39,372 nucleotides of DNA. It comes from an uncultured bacterium (GTDB lineage Bacteria; Babelota; Babeliae; Babelales; CAIQNR01). The stretch lies in contig CAIQNR010000018.1 in the NCBI GenBank assembly GCA_903873255.1, positions 1 to 39,372 of the forward strand, in the 5' to 3' direction. Below the pieces are notes generated by a model, which was given only the letters and a program-made list of their open reading frames with translations, was not told the DNA's origin and did no database searches. A program made the translations under genes and the position numbers. Positions 33,393-39,372 of this stretch are shown here, piece after piece (position 1 is the first letter of the stretch; every line of letters begins with the position of its first letter).

Positions 33393-34593
33393 AATATATG
33401 TAATACCGTGTTTGTTTGTTTTTTCATTTTCATTGTCTGCAATGGAAGTGAAAGTTTTGCTTGCCTCTTTTAAAGATGGTGAGTGTGTGCTCAGTGCCCA
33501 AAAAGGGTTTGTGCTTCAAGATCCTGTTTCTCGTAACGGGCTTCAACAAGAAGATGGTCGTAAAAAATTTGCGCTCGAATGCCGTCAAGACGGGGTCTAT
33601 CTTGATGGAAAACGACTTTTTAAAGAAAAAATTATTTTTAAACCCTATGGCGATAGTTGTTCATATGATGGAAACAAGTATTGGGGATATTTTTTAATTA
33701 AGAAGGTGGAAGATAAATACCTTTTAATTAATGTAGTGCCGCTTGAAGAATATGTTCTTTCTGTGTTGAAGACGGAAAGTTTGCCCGGCTGGCCGCTTGA
33801 AATTAATAAAGTCTTTGCAATTATTACTAGAACATATTGTTTGCATCATATTATGCTCTCCTACCAAAAAAAATTGCCCTATCATATTCGTAATTCTAAT
33901 CATCATCAGACCTATCAAGGTATTCATAATTGTTCCATCAGTAAGCAGGCGGTAGATGAAACAAAAGGATTATTTGTCTCCTACAAGGGGATGCCCATAC
34001 TTGCAATGTTCGATTGTTGTTGTGGGGGAATAATTCCAGCCGATATTGAGGGTTCAATTGATTTTAAAAAAGCTCCTTATTTGGGGCGTACTTATGCATG
34101 TACCTATTGTAAAAATGCGCAACCATTCCATTGGTCAGTAAGTTATTCCATTGATGATTTTATTTCATTGATACAAGAAGAAGCTTCTTTTATTGTGCGC
34201 GGTATTAAAAATATTGAAGTGATTGATGAGGACAATGCAGGGCTTGTTAAAAAAATTCTGATTACTACACCAACAGAAGAATTGATGCTAAGTGCCGATC
34301 AGATTTATAGGCTGTCCAGCAAAATACGTAGTTATGCGTATACCATTGCAAAAAAAGGAAAAAAGATTGTTTTTAAAGGTAAAGGGTTTGGACATCATAT
34401 TGGGTTGTGTCAGTGGGGTGCCCGAGAAATGGTTCGCCGTGGTTTTACCTACAAACAGATTCTTTCTTTCTATTATCCCGGAACAGATTTAATGCGTTTT
34501 GTTGATGGCACAGAGCGTTATAATAAAAAAGGTGGCATATGCCAGGATATAAAGGGCATCTTGTCGGAGGTGCAATTGCGTTCTCTTGCATGA
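33376..34593 (+). CDS. SpoIID/LytB-domain exported protein (probable lytic transglycosylase)
   Basis: Relatives of SpoIID cleave or bind peptidoglycan. About 405 aa from the ATG at 33376: MKSLFKIYVIPCLFVFSFSLSA is a clear signal peptide (the track start 33298 adds 26 residues of another frame context). The core has VVPLEEYVLSVLKTESLPGWPLE, where the Glu in KTES aligns with the catalytic Glu of SpoIID, then TRTYCL, and the C-terminal GKGFGHHIGLCQWGAREM and FYYPGTDL. The usual FHS-x-SGG motif reads FDCCCGG, followed by YACTYC: a Cys-rich, possibly zinc-binding variant. Sporulation is not implied, because the domain is widespread. The 3' end overlaps the next gene by 55 bases. Confidence 0.87.
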   Translation: MKSLFKIYVIPCLFVFSFSLSAMEVKVLLASFKDGECVLSAQKGFVLQDPVSRNGLQQEDGRKKFALECRQDGVYLDGKRLFKEKIIFKPYGDSCSYDGNKYWGYFLIKKVEDKYLLINVVPLEEYVLSVLKTESLPGWPLEINKVFAIITRTYCLHHIMLSYQKKLPYHIRNSNHHQTYQGIHNCSISKQAVDETKGLFVSYKGMPILAMFDCCCGGIIPADIEGSIDFKKAPYLGRTYACTYCKNAQPFHWSVSYSIDDFISLIQEEASFIVRGIKNIEVIDEDNAGLVKKILITTPTEELMLSADQIYRLSSKIRSYAYTIAKKGKKIVFKGKGFGHHIGLCQWGAREMVRRGFTYKQILSFYYPGTDLMRFVDGTERYNKKGGICQDIKGILSEVQLRSLA

Positions 34594-34982
34594 TTCTTGT
34601 TTTTAAGTGGTGGCAAAATCCAACGTTTTTTGTTGCGATTCATTATTTTTTTTGTACACTTCTTGGTTCTCTTTTTCCTGATATTGATACAAAAAGCAGG
34701 GGGCAAGGGATCTTTTATCGAGCATTACTTGTTTTTTTAGGAATTTTGCTTTTTCGTGGTTATCAAAATGTATGCATTATTTTAAGTCTTTTAGCGCTTA
34801 CTCCTTTACTTGTTCGGCATCGGGGCTTGTTCCATAAACCATGGTTTTTACTGTGCATACCATTAGGCATTGCATGGTTGTGTTCTTCTTTTGGTCTTGT
34901 TACGGTACCACTTGCTGTTGGATCAGCGTTCTTTTTTATTACTGGTGCATTATCACACATTGCTTTGGATAAAGTATTCTAA
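34539..34982 (+). CDS. YdjM-like membrane-bound metal-dependent hydrolase (DUF457 type)
   Basis: The 147-aa integral membrane protein has about four hydrophobic segments. Motifs are YKGHLVGGA at the start, LLGSLFPDIDTKSRG, VRHRGLFHKPW and a terminal SHIALDKVF. This His/Asp pattern (GH, PDID, HRG-x-xH, SH-x-x-LD) is that of the YdjM / LexA-binding inner-membrane family annotated as metal-dependent hydrolases, whose reaction is unknown. The N-terminal GH motif belongs to the family, so the start at 34539 and the 55-base overlap with the SpoIID gene appear real. Confidence 0.78.
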   Translation: MPGYKGHLVGGAIAFSCMILVFKWWQNPTFFVAIHYFFCTLLGSLFPDIDTKSRGQGIFYRALLVFLGILLFRGYQNVCIILSLLALTPLLVRHRGLFHKPWFLLCIPLGIAWLCSSFGLVTVPLAVGSAFFFITGALSHIALDKVF

Positions 34983-34990
34983 AGATTAAA

Positions 34991-35018
34991 TTGTTAAATT
35001 TTAAGTACGATTTATACT
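34991..35018 (+). promoter_or_regulatory. Candidate promoter for the duplicated-domain membrane protein
   Basis: TTGTTA and TATACT (5/6 match) are separated by 16 bp, ending 43 bp before the ATG at 35062. The next gene but this one (35955) has a similar TATACT-type pair. Confidence 0.5.
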
Positions 35019-35061
35019 GTGTCCAAAGTTGTTAAAATTAAACCTTATGGAAGGAATTTAT

Positions 35062-35796
35062 ATGAAACGTTTATTCGCTATTTTTTTTGTTATTTCATCA
35101 GTAGTAAGTGCTGATGGTGTATGTAAACCTGTAGTTTTAAAAAAAGATTTAAATACTCAGTCAAGAAGATTTGTAAAAGATTTCTATAACAATAAAAAAA
35201 CGGCATTAAAATTTATGTTGGGATCGGTAGGATTGTCATTGGTGAATCAGTGGGTGGTGAGAGATTTGAGCAAAACAAAACAGCTTCCAATTGCATTGGC
35301 TGTAACGATTCCTGCTTACATAGGTTGTAATATTTATTCAGGATATAAATTGAGTTATGCTCAAATTTTAACAGCATATAGCTTGATAGATGATATTAAA
35401 GATGAAGAGTTAGCAAACGATAAATTAATTGGTAATAAATATGATGTAAAGTCAAAAGAGTTTGTAAAAACATTCTGGGCTAATAAAAAAGCTGCATTAT
35501 ATGCATATTTTACATCGATAGGGTTAGGAAGTGCAGCAGCTTTAGTATGGGTAAATCATATTACGAAAACTGCTTCATCTCTAGAATGCATGACATTAGA
35601 ACAAAGAGAAAAATTGAATATAATTTCTCCTGCCGGAGCTGTTTTAGGAATAGCTGCTTTAGGTTCATTGGTATATGGTGGATATAAGCTTGGTTATGCA
35701 CAAATTTTATCAGGGCGTAAACTTGCAAAAGAATTAGATGCAGAAGACGCAGAGCTTGAAGAAAAATTAAAACATGAGTTAGTAGTAACTGCATAA
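35062..35796 (+). CDS. Hypothetical exported/membrane protein with internal tandem duplication
   Basis: Not recognised. 244 aa from the ATG at 35062, chosen for GGAAGGAATTTAT upstream and the signal peptide MKRLFAIFFVISSVVSADG (the track start adds 11 residues with no ribosome binding site). Two copies of one unit follow. Residues 34-117 hold SRRFVKDFYNNKKTALKF, a hydrophobic segment and GYKLSYAQILTAYSL. Residues 131-232 hold SKEFVKTFWANKKAALYA, a hydrophobic segment and GYKLGYAQILSGRKL. Each unit has about two membrane-like helices. The second is roughly 16 residues longer. The C-terminus is acidic/charged. It is a single-gene unit with its own promoter and terminator. Confidence 0.75.
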   Translation: MKRLFAIFFVISSVVSADGVCKPVVLKKDLNTQSRRFVKDFYNNKKTALKFMLGSVGLSLVNQWVVRDLSKTKQLPIALAVTIPAYIGCNIYSGYKLSYAQILTAYSLIDDIKDEELANDKLIGNKYDVKSKEFVKTFWANKKAALYAYFTSIGLGSAAALVWVNHITKTASSLECMTLEQREKLNIISPAGAVLGIAALGSLVYGGYKLGYAQILSGRKLAKELDAEDAELEEKLKHELVVTA

Positions 35797-35821
35797 ATAA
35801 TTTTAAATATAAAACAACTTT

Positions 35822-35851
35822 GAGGTCGTAGAAATACGGCCTCTTTTTTTT
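35822..35851 (+). terminator. Terminator after the duplicated-domain protein
   Basis: GAGGTCGTA pairs with TACGGCCTC (9 bp, one T-G wobble) around a GAAA tetraloop, followed by eight Ts. Confidence 0.92.
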
Positions 35852-35878
35852 GATCAAATAGATAGAGAGTTTGAGAAA

Positions 35879-35906
35879 TTGCATGGGGCTATAAAACGTT
35901 TATACT
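35879..35906 (+). promoter_or_regulatory. Candidate promoter for the 91-aa secreted protein
   Basis: TTGCAT and TATACT with a 16-bp spacer, starting 28 bp after the preceding terminator and ending 49 bp before the ATG. Confidence 0.5.
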
Positions 35907-35954
35907 TATATATGCGTTATTATAAGGTGGATAAATTCTATTTGGAGTGTTGTT

Positions 35955-36230
35955 ATGCAGGATTATAAGAATATTTTCTTTGTAGTATGTTTTTTTTTCT
36001 TTGGTATTGGTAAGGCAAGTGATATGCCTTATGTTCTTGAGCATAATTTGGCTCAAAATATTAAAAATTCATCACGAAAATATTTGGGTCAAAGTAGAAA
36101 AATTAATAAAGGTTCTGGGGGTTGCCATATATGGTATTTAGATCCAATAACGCATCAAGTAACTAGAAAGTTACAGGATGGAACGATAGTTACTTGGTAT
36201 CAAAGAGCTTTATATGCTGATCAAAAATAA
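35955..36230 (+). CDS. Small hypothetical secreted protein
   Basis: Not recognised. 91 aa. The N-terminus has a strongly hydrophobic stretch of Phe and Val (NIFFVVCFFFFGIGKASD), consistent with a signal peptide cleaved near residue 21. The mature peptide of about 70 residues is basic (YLGQSRKINKGSGG) and ends in a compact aromatic segment: CHIWYLDPITHQVTRKLQDG then TIVTWYQRALYADQK. It is a single-gene unit with its own promoter and upstream terminator. GGAGTG precedes the ATG. Small exported orphan proteins like this are a recurring theme in the window. Confidence 0.65.
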   Translation: MQDYKNIFFVVCFFFFGIGKASDMPYVLEHNLAQNIKNSSRKYLGQSRKINKGSGGCHIWYLDPITHQVTRKLQDGTIVTWYQRALYADQK

Positions 36231-36249
36231 AATAAATTAAAAGAAATAA

Positions 36250-36279
36250 TTGAATTGCTCCATTCTGACATGATAAAAT
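36250..36279 (+). promoter_or_regulatory. Candidate promoter with extended -10 for the membrane protein gene
   Basis: TTGAAT and TAAAAT are separated by 18 bp, and the -10 is preceded by TGA, forming an extended -10 (TGATAAAAT). It ends 35 bp before the ATG at 36314. Confidence 0.5.
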
Positions 36280-36313
36280 GACCGCTACATCATTTTTTTA
36301 GGGGAGTAGTATC

Positions 36314-36874
36314 ATGATGCCAATTCTTTCTATAGCGTTATATGGTTTGGGGTTGATGTCCGGTGTCGGCGTTATTATTTACGCTTCATATGCTGGCCTT
36401 ATGTGGTCTTTAGCGCGGCCATTTACATATGGTGCAGCATTTCAGTGGATAGGTTTTGTCTTATTAATGGCGCTTGCTTCAGGCGGAATTTCTTATTTTA
36501 TACCGGATGCCTGGCACTCAATGATGAGCATTGTACTGATCCATTTTGGATGCATGCTCGCTTTTCATGTATTCTTTTTTAAAATTGATGAATTTTTATC
36601 CAGTTATTACCACTATCAAATGTCACCATGGATTTTGCATGCAAGCATTGTATGTATGTATTTTATTCTTTCTATGAATTCAGTTTTACTGGTGACAATA
36701 CATTCTCCGCTCATTGTGCGCATTGGTCATATGGGCATTGAATATCTTACGCGCAGTGCCATTTTGTTTTCACTATTGCTTGAAATTAAACTGCGCAGAA
36801 GTGGTGTGTATACATCGCACAATCAACCAAAAAAAGAACAAGAAGAATATCAGAATTACGACAATCAGTGGTAA
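36314..36874 (+). CDS. Hypothetical integral membrane protein
   Basis: Not recognised. The 186-aa protein is strongly hydrophobic, with about five membrane-spanning segments: ILSIALYGLGLMSGVGVIIY, WIGFVLLMALASGGISYF, SIVLIHFGCMLAFHVFFF, ILHASIVCMYFILSMNSVLL and YLTRSAILFSLLLEI. A short polar, Gln/Glu-rich C-terminal tail follows. The many His and Met residues have no recognised arrangement. Its ATG follows AGGGGAG, a strong ribosome binding site. The gene ends one base before the end of the convergent tatD, so the two 3' ends abut without a terminator that I can see. Confidence 0.7.
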   Translation: MMPILSIALYGLGLMSGVGVIIYASYAGLMWSLARPFTYGAAFQWIGFVLLMALASGGISYFIPDAWHSMMSIVLIHFGCMLAFHVFFFKIDEFLSSYYHYQMSPWILHASIVCMYFILSMNSVLLVTIHSPLIVRIGHMGIEYLTRSAILFSLLLEIKLRRSGVYTSHNQPKKEQEEYQNYDNQW

Positions 36875-37684
36875 TTATTCTATTCTAAAAAGTTCGAGTG
36901 CTGTTTGCGTGGTAGTGCGTCCAACTTCTTCCACTGATATGCCACGCAAATCGGCCAGGGCTTGCGCAATAATTGCAATGTTGGCTGGTACGTTTTGTTT
37001 GCCGCGTAGTGCTTGTGGTGGCAAAAATGGTGCGTCAGTTTCGAGTACTATTTTTTCGAGTGGCACTAAACTAAAAATTTCTCGTAGCGTATTATTTTTT
37101 GGATAGGTAAGAGTTCCACCAATGCCTAGAACAAACCCAAGTTCAAGGGCTTTATTTGCAAAAAGATCGGTTTCAGAAAAACAATGAATAATCCCGCGCG
37201 GATGATCATGTTTGTATTCATCAAGAATCTCAAGAACTTCAGTTCCTGCATCACGGGTATGGATTACAATTGCCACATCAAATTCTAAAGCAAGCTCAAT
37301 TTGTGCTCGGAGGGCGTCGTACTGGCGTTGTTTATGAAAGTCAGGGTAATGGTAATCAAGTCCGATTTCTCCAATGCCGACGATTTGATGAAGTTCTTTT
37401 TCTTTGAGCCATTTTTTATAAGTTTTAATATCATCCATCCAAGATGTTGTAAGATCATTGGGATGTGTTCCAATGGTTGCCCATACATGTTTGAATTGTT
37501 GTGCAATTTTTATGCAATTTTCACTTTCAATAACACTGGTTCCAACATTGATGATGCGTGTGACATGATTACGTTCTGCTTGTTGAATTATTTCTGATGT
37601 TGCAAGAGCAAAATTTTTTTGTAATGGAACATCAAATTCTTTTTTTACGAGCATATTGATGTGGCAATGTGTATCAACAAACAT
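36875..37684 (-). CDS. tatD: TatD-family metal-dependent deoxyribonuclease
   Basis: A TIM-barrel amidohydrolase-fold nuclease with 3'-5' DNase activity, involved in DNA repair or quality control in relatives. About 269 aa: metal motif VDTHCHINM at the N-terminus, GEIGLDYHY, AIVIHTRDA, GIIHCFSE and VLETDAPFLPP, then the family's C-terminal NVPANIAIIAQALADLRG. I start at 37684. AAAGGAATTACT precedes that ATG and gives the standard MFVDTH start, while the track's 19 extra residues (37741) are unlike the family. Confidence 0.93.
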   Translation of the reverse strand: MFVDTHCHINMLVKKEFDVPLQKNFALATSEIIQQAERNHVTRIINVGTSVIESENCIKIAQQFKHVWATIGTHPNDLTTSWMDDIKTYKKWLKEKELHQIVGIGEIGLDYHYPDFHKQRQYDALRAQIELALEFDVAIVIHTRDAGTEVLEILDEYKHDHPRGIIHCFSETDLFANKALELGFVLGIGGTLTYPKNNTLREIFSLVPLEKIVLETDAPFLPPQALRGKQNVPANIAIIAQALADLRGISVEEVGRTTTQTALELFRIE

Positions 37685-37779
37685 AGTAATTCCTTTTCTA
37701 TTCATGATTTTCGAATTCATAATGATGCTATATTGATACATTGTAATTTTTATGTAAATAAATTTATAAACATTTCAAG

Positions 37780-37843
37780 TTGACAAAGGTGTAAAAGAAA
37801 ATACGCTTAAATACACACTCACTTGTTAGTGCATGTGTATAAT
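37780..37843 (+). promoter_or_regulatory. Promoter region of the HU gene with an overlapping inverted repeat
   Basis: A consensus -35 TTGACA lies at 37780-37785 with a poor -10 (TACGCT) 16 bp on. A perfect -10 TATAAT lies at 37838-37843 but lacks a good -35. Between them an inverted repeat spans 37813-37838: ACACACTCACT / AGTGCATGTGT (9 of 11 positions pair) around TGTT, its right arm touching the TATAAT. It is a plausible operator. The true start site cannot be told from sequence. Confidence 0.45.
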
Positions 37844-37906
37844 TGAAAAAAAAGTATGTAATGTAGCAATGCAGTGTTTTAACAATTTTATCTATAAGGA
37901 GGATCA

Positions 37907-38185
37907 ATGAATAAAAATGAATTGATCAATTCTTTGAGTGAAGAAACAACGTTCAGCAAAAAAGATGTAACGCGTGTTCTCGATTCGCTCATTCGTATCA
38001 TAGAAAGAACTCTCAGAAAAGGTGATAAAGTTTCTATCACCGGATTTGGTACCTACTGGGTATCTCGTCGTCCAGCACGTCGTGGTATTAACCCAGCAAC
38101 TAAAGAACGTATTGATTTACCAGAAGTAAGTGTTCCTCGCTTTAAGCCAGGTAAGCATTTACGAGAATTAATTCGTTCAGTGTAA
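37907..38185 (+). CDS. HU/IHF-family DNA-binding protein
   Basis: A small nucleoid-associated protein that bends DNA. 92 aa: MNKNELINSLSEETTFSKKDVTRVLDSLI (helices), the GDKVSITGFGTYWVSRRPAR beta region, the DNA-minor-groove arm RRGINPATKERIDLPEVSV (the RNPxT-type motif reads GINPAT, with the intercalating Pro present) and PRFKPGKHLRELI. The start has an excellent AAGGAGGATCA ribosome binding site. HU versus IHF cannot be decided. Single gene with a promoter region upstream and a terminator downstream. Confidence 0.94.
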   Translation: MNKNELINSLSEETTFSKKDVTRVLDSLIRIIERTLRKGDKVSITGFGTYWVSRRPARRGINPATKERIDLPEVSVPRFKPGKHLRELIRSV

Positions 38186-38241
38186 ATTTTTAGAGTGGTA
38201 GTATTAACTATCCTTTAAAGAAGCACCTTATCATGCATACA

Positions 38242-38275
38242 AAGGACCATTGTAAAAAATGGTCCTTATTTTTTT
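38242..38275 (+). terminator. Terminator after the HU gene
   Basis: AAGGACCATT pairs perfectly with AATGGTCCTT (10 bp) around a six-base loop GTAAAA, followed by TATTTTTTT-like T-rich tail. It lies 56 bases after the stop. Confidence 0.93.
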
Positions 38276-38329
38276 ATCCATTTTTGTGGTAGCGTTATTT
38301 TCATAAGATTTTTTAAAAAGGAGTTTGAC

Positions 38330-39372
38330 ATGAAGATAGTTAAAGTTACAACACTCTGTTTTTTGTTGATGAGCATGCCATATGTTTCTGCTAATTCAGC
38401 TGAATTAAAGGGTACTCCAAGAGGGTTAGTACAAAAGAGAATTTCTCAGCTTGAACATAATGAGCAACTGGCTCAACAAGAAAAATCGGCTCAAGAAAAA
38501 GTTATTAAAAAAACATCCGATACTCTCGTTCAAAATGCTTTAAAACTTGGCATTAAAGAAGCAGCAATAGTTAAAAAGCCTGTTGTTATTAAGCACGAAA
38601 TGTCACTATCTCAAAAATCAGTAACAATGATGCCAGAGCGTAAAGCTCAAGAGCCTGCTGTAATAATTAAAGATTTACAAGAAAATTTAAAAATTTTGAG
38701 TAAGGTTCAAGGAACGAAAGATCGCTTAGCTATGATTCCTAAAATAATAAAAAAATATAATGATTTTCAGAGTGCATTACCAAAAGATGTTGTCTTGACC
38801 AAAGCTCAACAGGATCAAGTTGATGTTGTTTCATTAGAGATAAAATTGAGAAAGTTAGAAATTGAGTCTTTAGGAAATTTAGCTCAAAGAAAGACAATGC
38901 TTGATGATATAGAATCTTCATATTTGAATCTCTCAAAAAAATCACTTGATAATTCTACGCTTGATAAACTTTTAGATATTCATAGAGATTTTATGGCAGA
39001 AAAAATGTTGTATAAAAAAGATAAATATAATCCAGATATTGATAAAATAGATAATAAGAAAATTCTCTATCTAGAACCAACATCTATAATAGAAAAACAA
39101 CAGCTTATTTCTGATAAATCAGTTGATACATTGGTATCGAATATTGTTGAAAAAGAACCATCTAATTTGTTGCATGATGTAAAAGAAACAGTTAAAAATA
39201 AACAAGCATCAGATACGATAAAAAATTTACAAGCGGTTCTTGAAAAGCTTGGTCGCCTAAAAGATGTAGAGTTTATTGCGCATGGCTATAGTTACACTCT
39301 GCTTACAAAAAAAGAACTGATTCAAAAGATTAATGATTATATAGATTTGATACATAAAGAGTCATTAGCTCC
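38330..39372 (+). CDS. Large secreted, helix-rich hypothetical protein (runs off the window)
   Basis: Missing from the ORF track because it has no stop in the window. The ATG at 38330 follows AAAAAGGAGTTTGAC, a near-ideal ribosome binding site, and the frame stays open for at least 347 codons. It starts MKIVKVTTLCFLLMSMPYVSANS, a likely signal peptide. The mature part is rich in Lys, Gln, Glu and Leu with long helical, coiled-coil-like stretches, for example QKRISQLEHNEQLAQQEKSA, IIKDLQENLKILSKVQG and TIKNLQAVLEKLGRLKDV. Only one Cys (in the signal) is seen. I do not recognise a family. A periplasmic or surface coiled-coil protein is the simplest guess. A minus-strand ORF at 38739-38945 is a shadow. 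Confidence 0.75.
   Translation, partial: MKIVKVTTLCFLLMSMPYVSANSAELKGTPRGLVQKRISQLEHNEQLAQQEKSAQEKVIKKTSDTLVQNALKLGIKEAAIVKKPVVIKHEMSLSQKSVTMMPERKAQEPAVIIKDLQENLKILSKVQGTKDRLAMIPKIIKKYNDFQSALPKDVVLTKAQQDQVDVVSLEIKLRKLEIESLGNLAQRKTMLDDIESSYLNLSKKSLDNSTLDKLLDIHRDFMAEKMLYKKDKYNPDIDKIDNKKILYLEPTSIIEKQQLISDKSVDTLVSNIVEKEPSNLLHDVKETVKNKQASDTIKNLQAVLEKLGRLKDVEFIAHGYSYTLLTKKELIQKINDYIDLIHKESLA

Noticed and set aside
35561-35884. Minus-strand 107-aa Leu-rich ORF opposite the duplicated-domain protein
   Set aside because: It is antisense to a well-supported gene and runs across its terminator. The Leu-rich composition is what AT-rich antisense reading produces.
1-39372. CRISPR arrays, transposons, prophage genes or attachment sites
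   Set aside because: I found no regularly spaced repeats, no transposase, integrase or phage-like genes, and the only sizeable repeat is the 202-bp pair.

Overview
This window reads as a chromosomal segment of an AT-rich bacterium. The translational genes are of standard bacterial type. An RseP-type site-2 protease, TatD, SpoIID/LytB and YdjM-type genes, together with many unrecognised signal-peptide proteins, suggest a reduced, Gram-negative-like and probably host-associated lineage. Candidatus Dependentiae (TM6) is my best guess, but it is an inference: there is no rRNA here and I could run no database search.

Layout. (1) 1-2222: the 3' end of recR, an aminopeptidase P gene, and rplM (L13) without its usual partner rpsI, closed by a strong terminator. 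(2) 2305-3821: an accessory patch with a 202-bp direct repeat that carries an upstream region plus signal peptide. The first copy heads an intact secreted-protein gene. The second heads a decayed gene whose start codon is CTC and which has two in-frame stops and a frameshift. (3) 3956-5038: rseP on the minus strand. (4) 5378-24741: one uninterrupted co-directional run of 34 genes (rpsL-rpsG-fusA-tuf, then the S10, spc and alpha clusters with secY, adk, map, infA, rpmJ, rpoA and rplQ). It has a plausible promoter before rpsL and a strong terminator after rplQ. rpmD (L30) is absent between rpsE and rplO, and rpmJ (38 codons) is missing from the ORF track. (5) 24921-30956: sbcC-like ATPase (minus strand), then phosphomannomutase/phosphoglucomutase, endonuclease IV and a GAPDH with an altered nucleotide-binding position. 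(6) 30985-36874: secreted or membrane proteins of unknown function, a tRNA with anticodon CAU, a frameshifted zinc-ribbon coiled-coil gene with an A10 run, RNase HI, SpoIID/LytB and a YdjM-like protein in a tightly overlapping chain. (7) 36875-39372: tatD (minus strand), an HU/IHF-family gene with a palindrome at its promoter, and the 5' part of a large secreted coiled-coil-like protein that runs off the window.

How it fits together. The core is a growth-related translation and secretion block that makes ribosomal proteins, elongation factors, the SecY channel, N-terminal methionine removal, IF-1 and the RNA polymerase alpha subunit. Around it lie repair and nucleic-acid housekeeping genes (recR, sbcC, nfo, tatD, rnhA, HU). 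Interspersed single-gene units, often with their own promoter and terminator, encode small exported proteins that I cannot assign. No CRISPR array, transposase, integrase or prophage was seen. The main candidates for novelty are the duplicated promoter and signal-peptide module, the A10 frameshift, an S4 protein lacking the canonical N-terminal segment, and the orphan exported proteins, one of which is an internal duplication.
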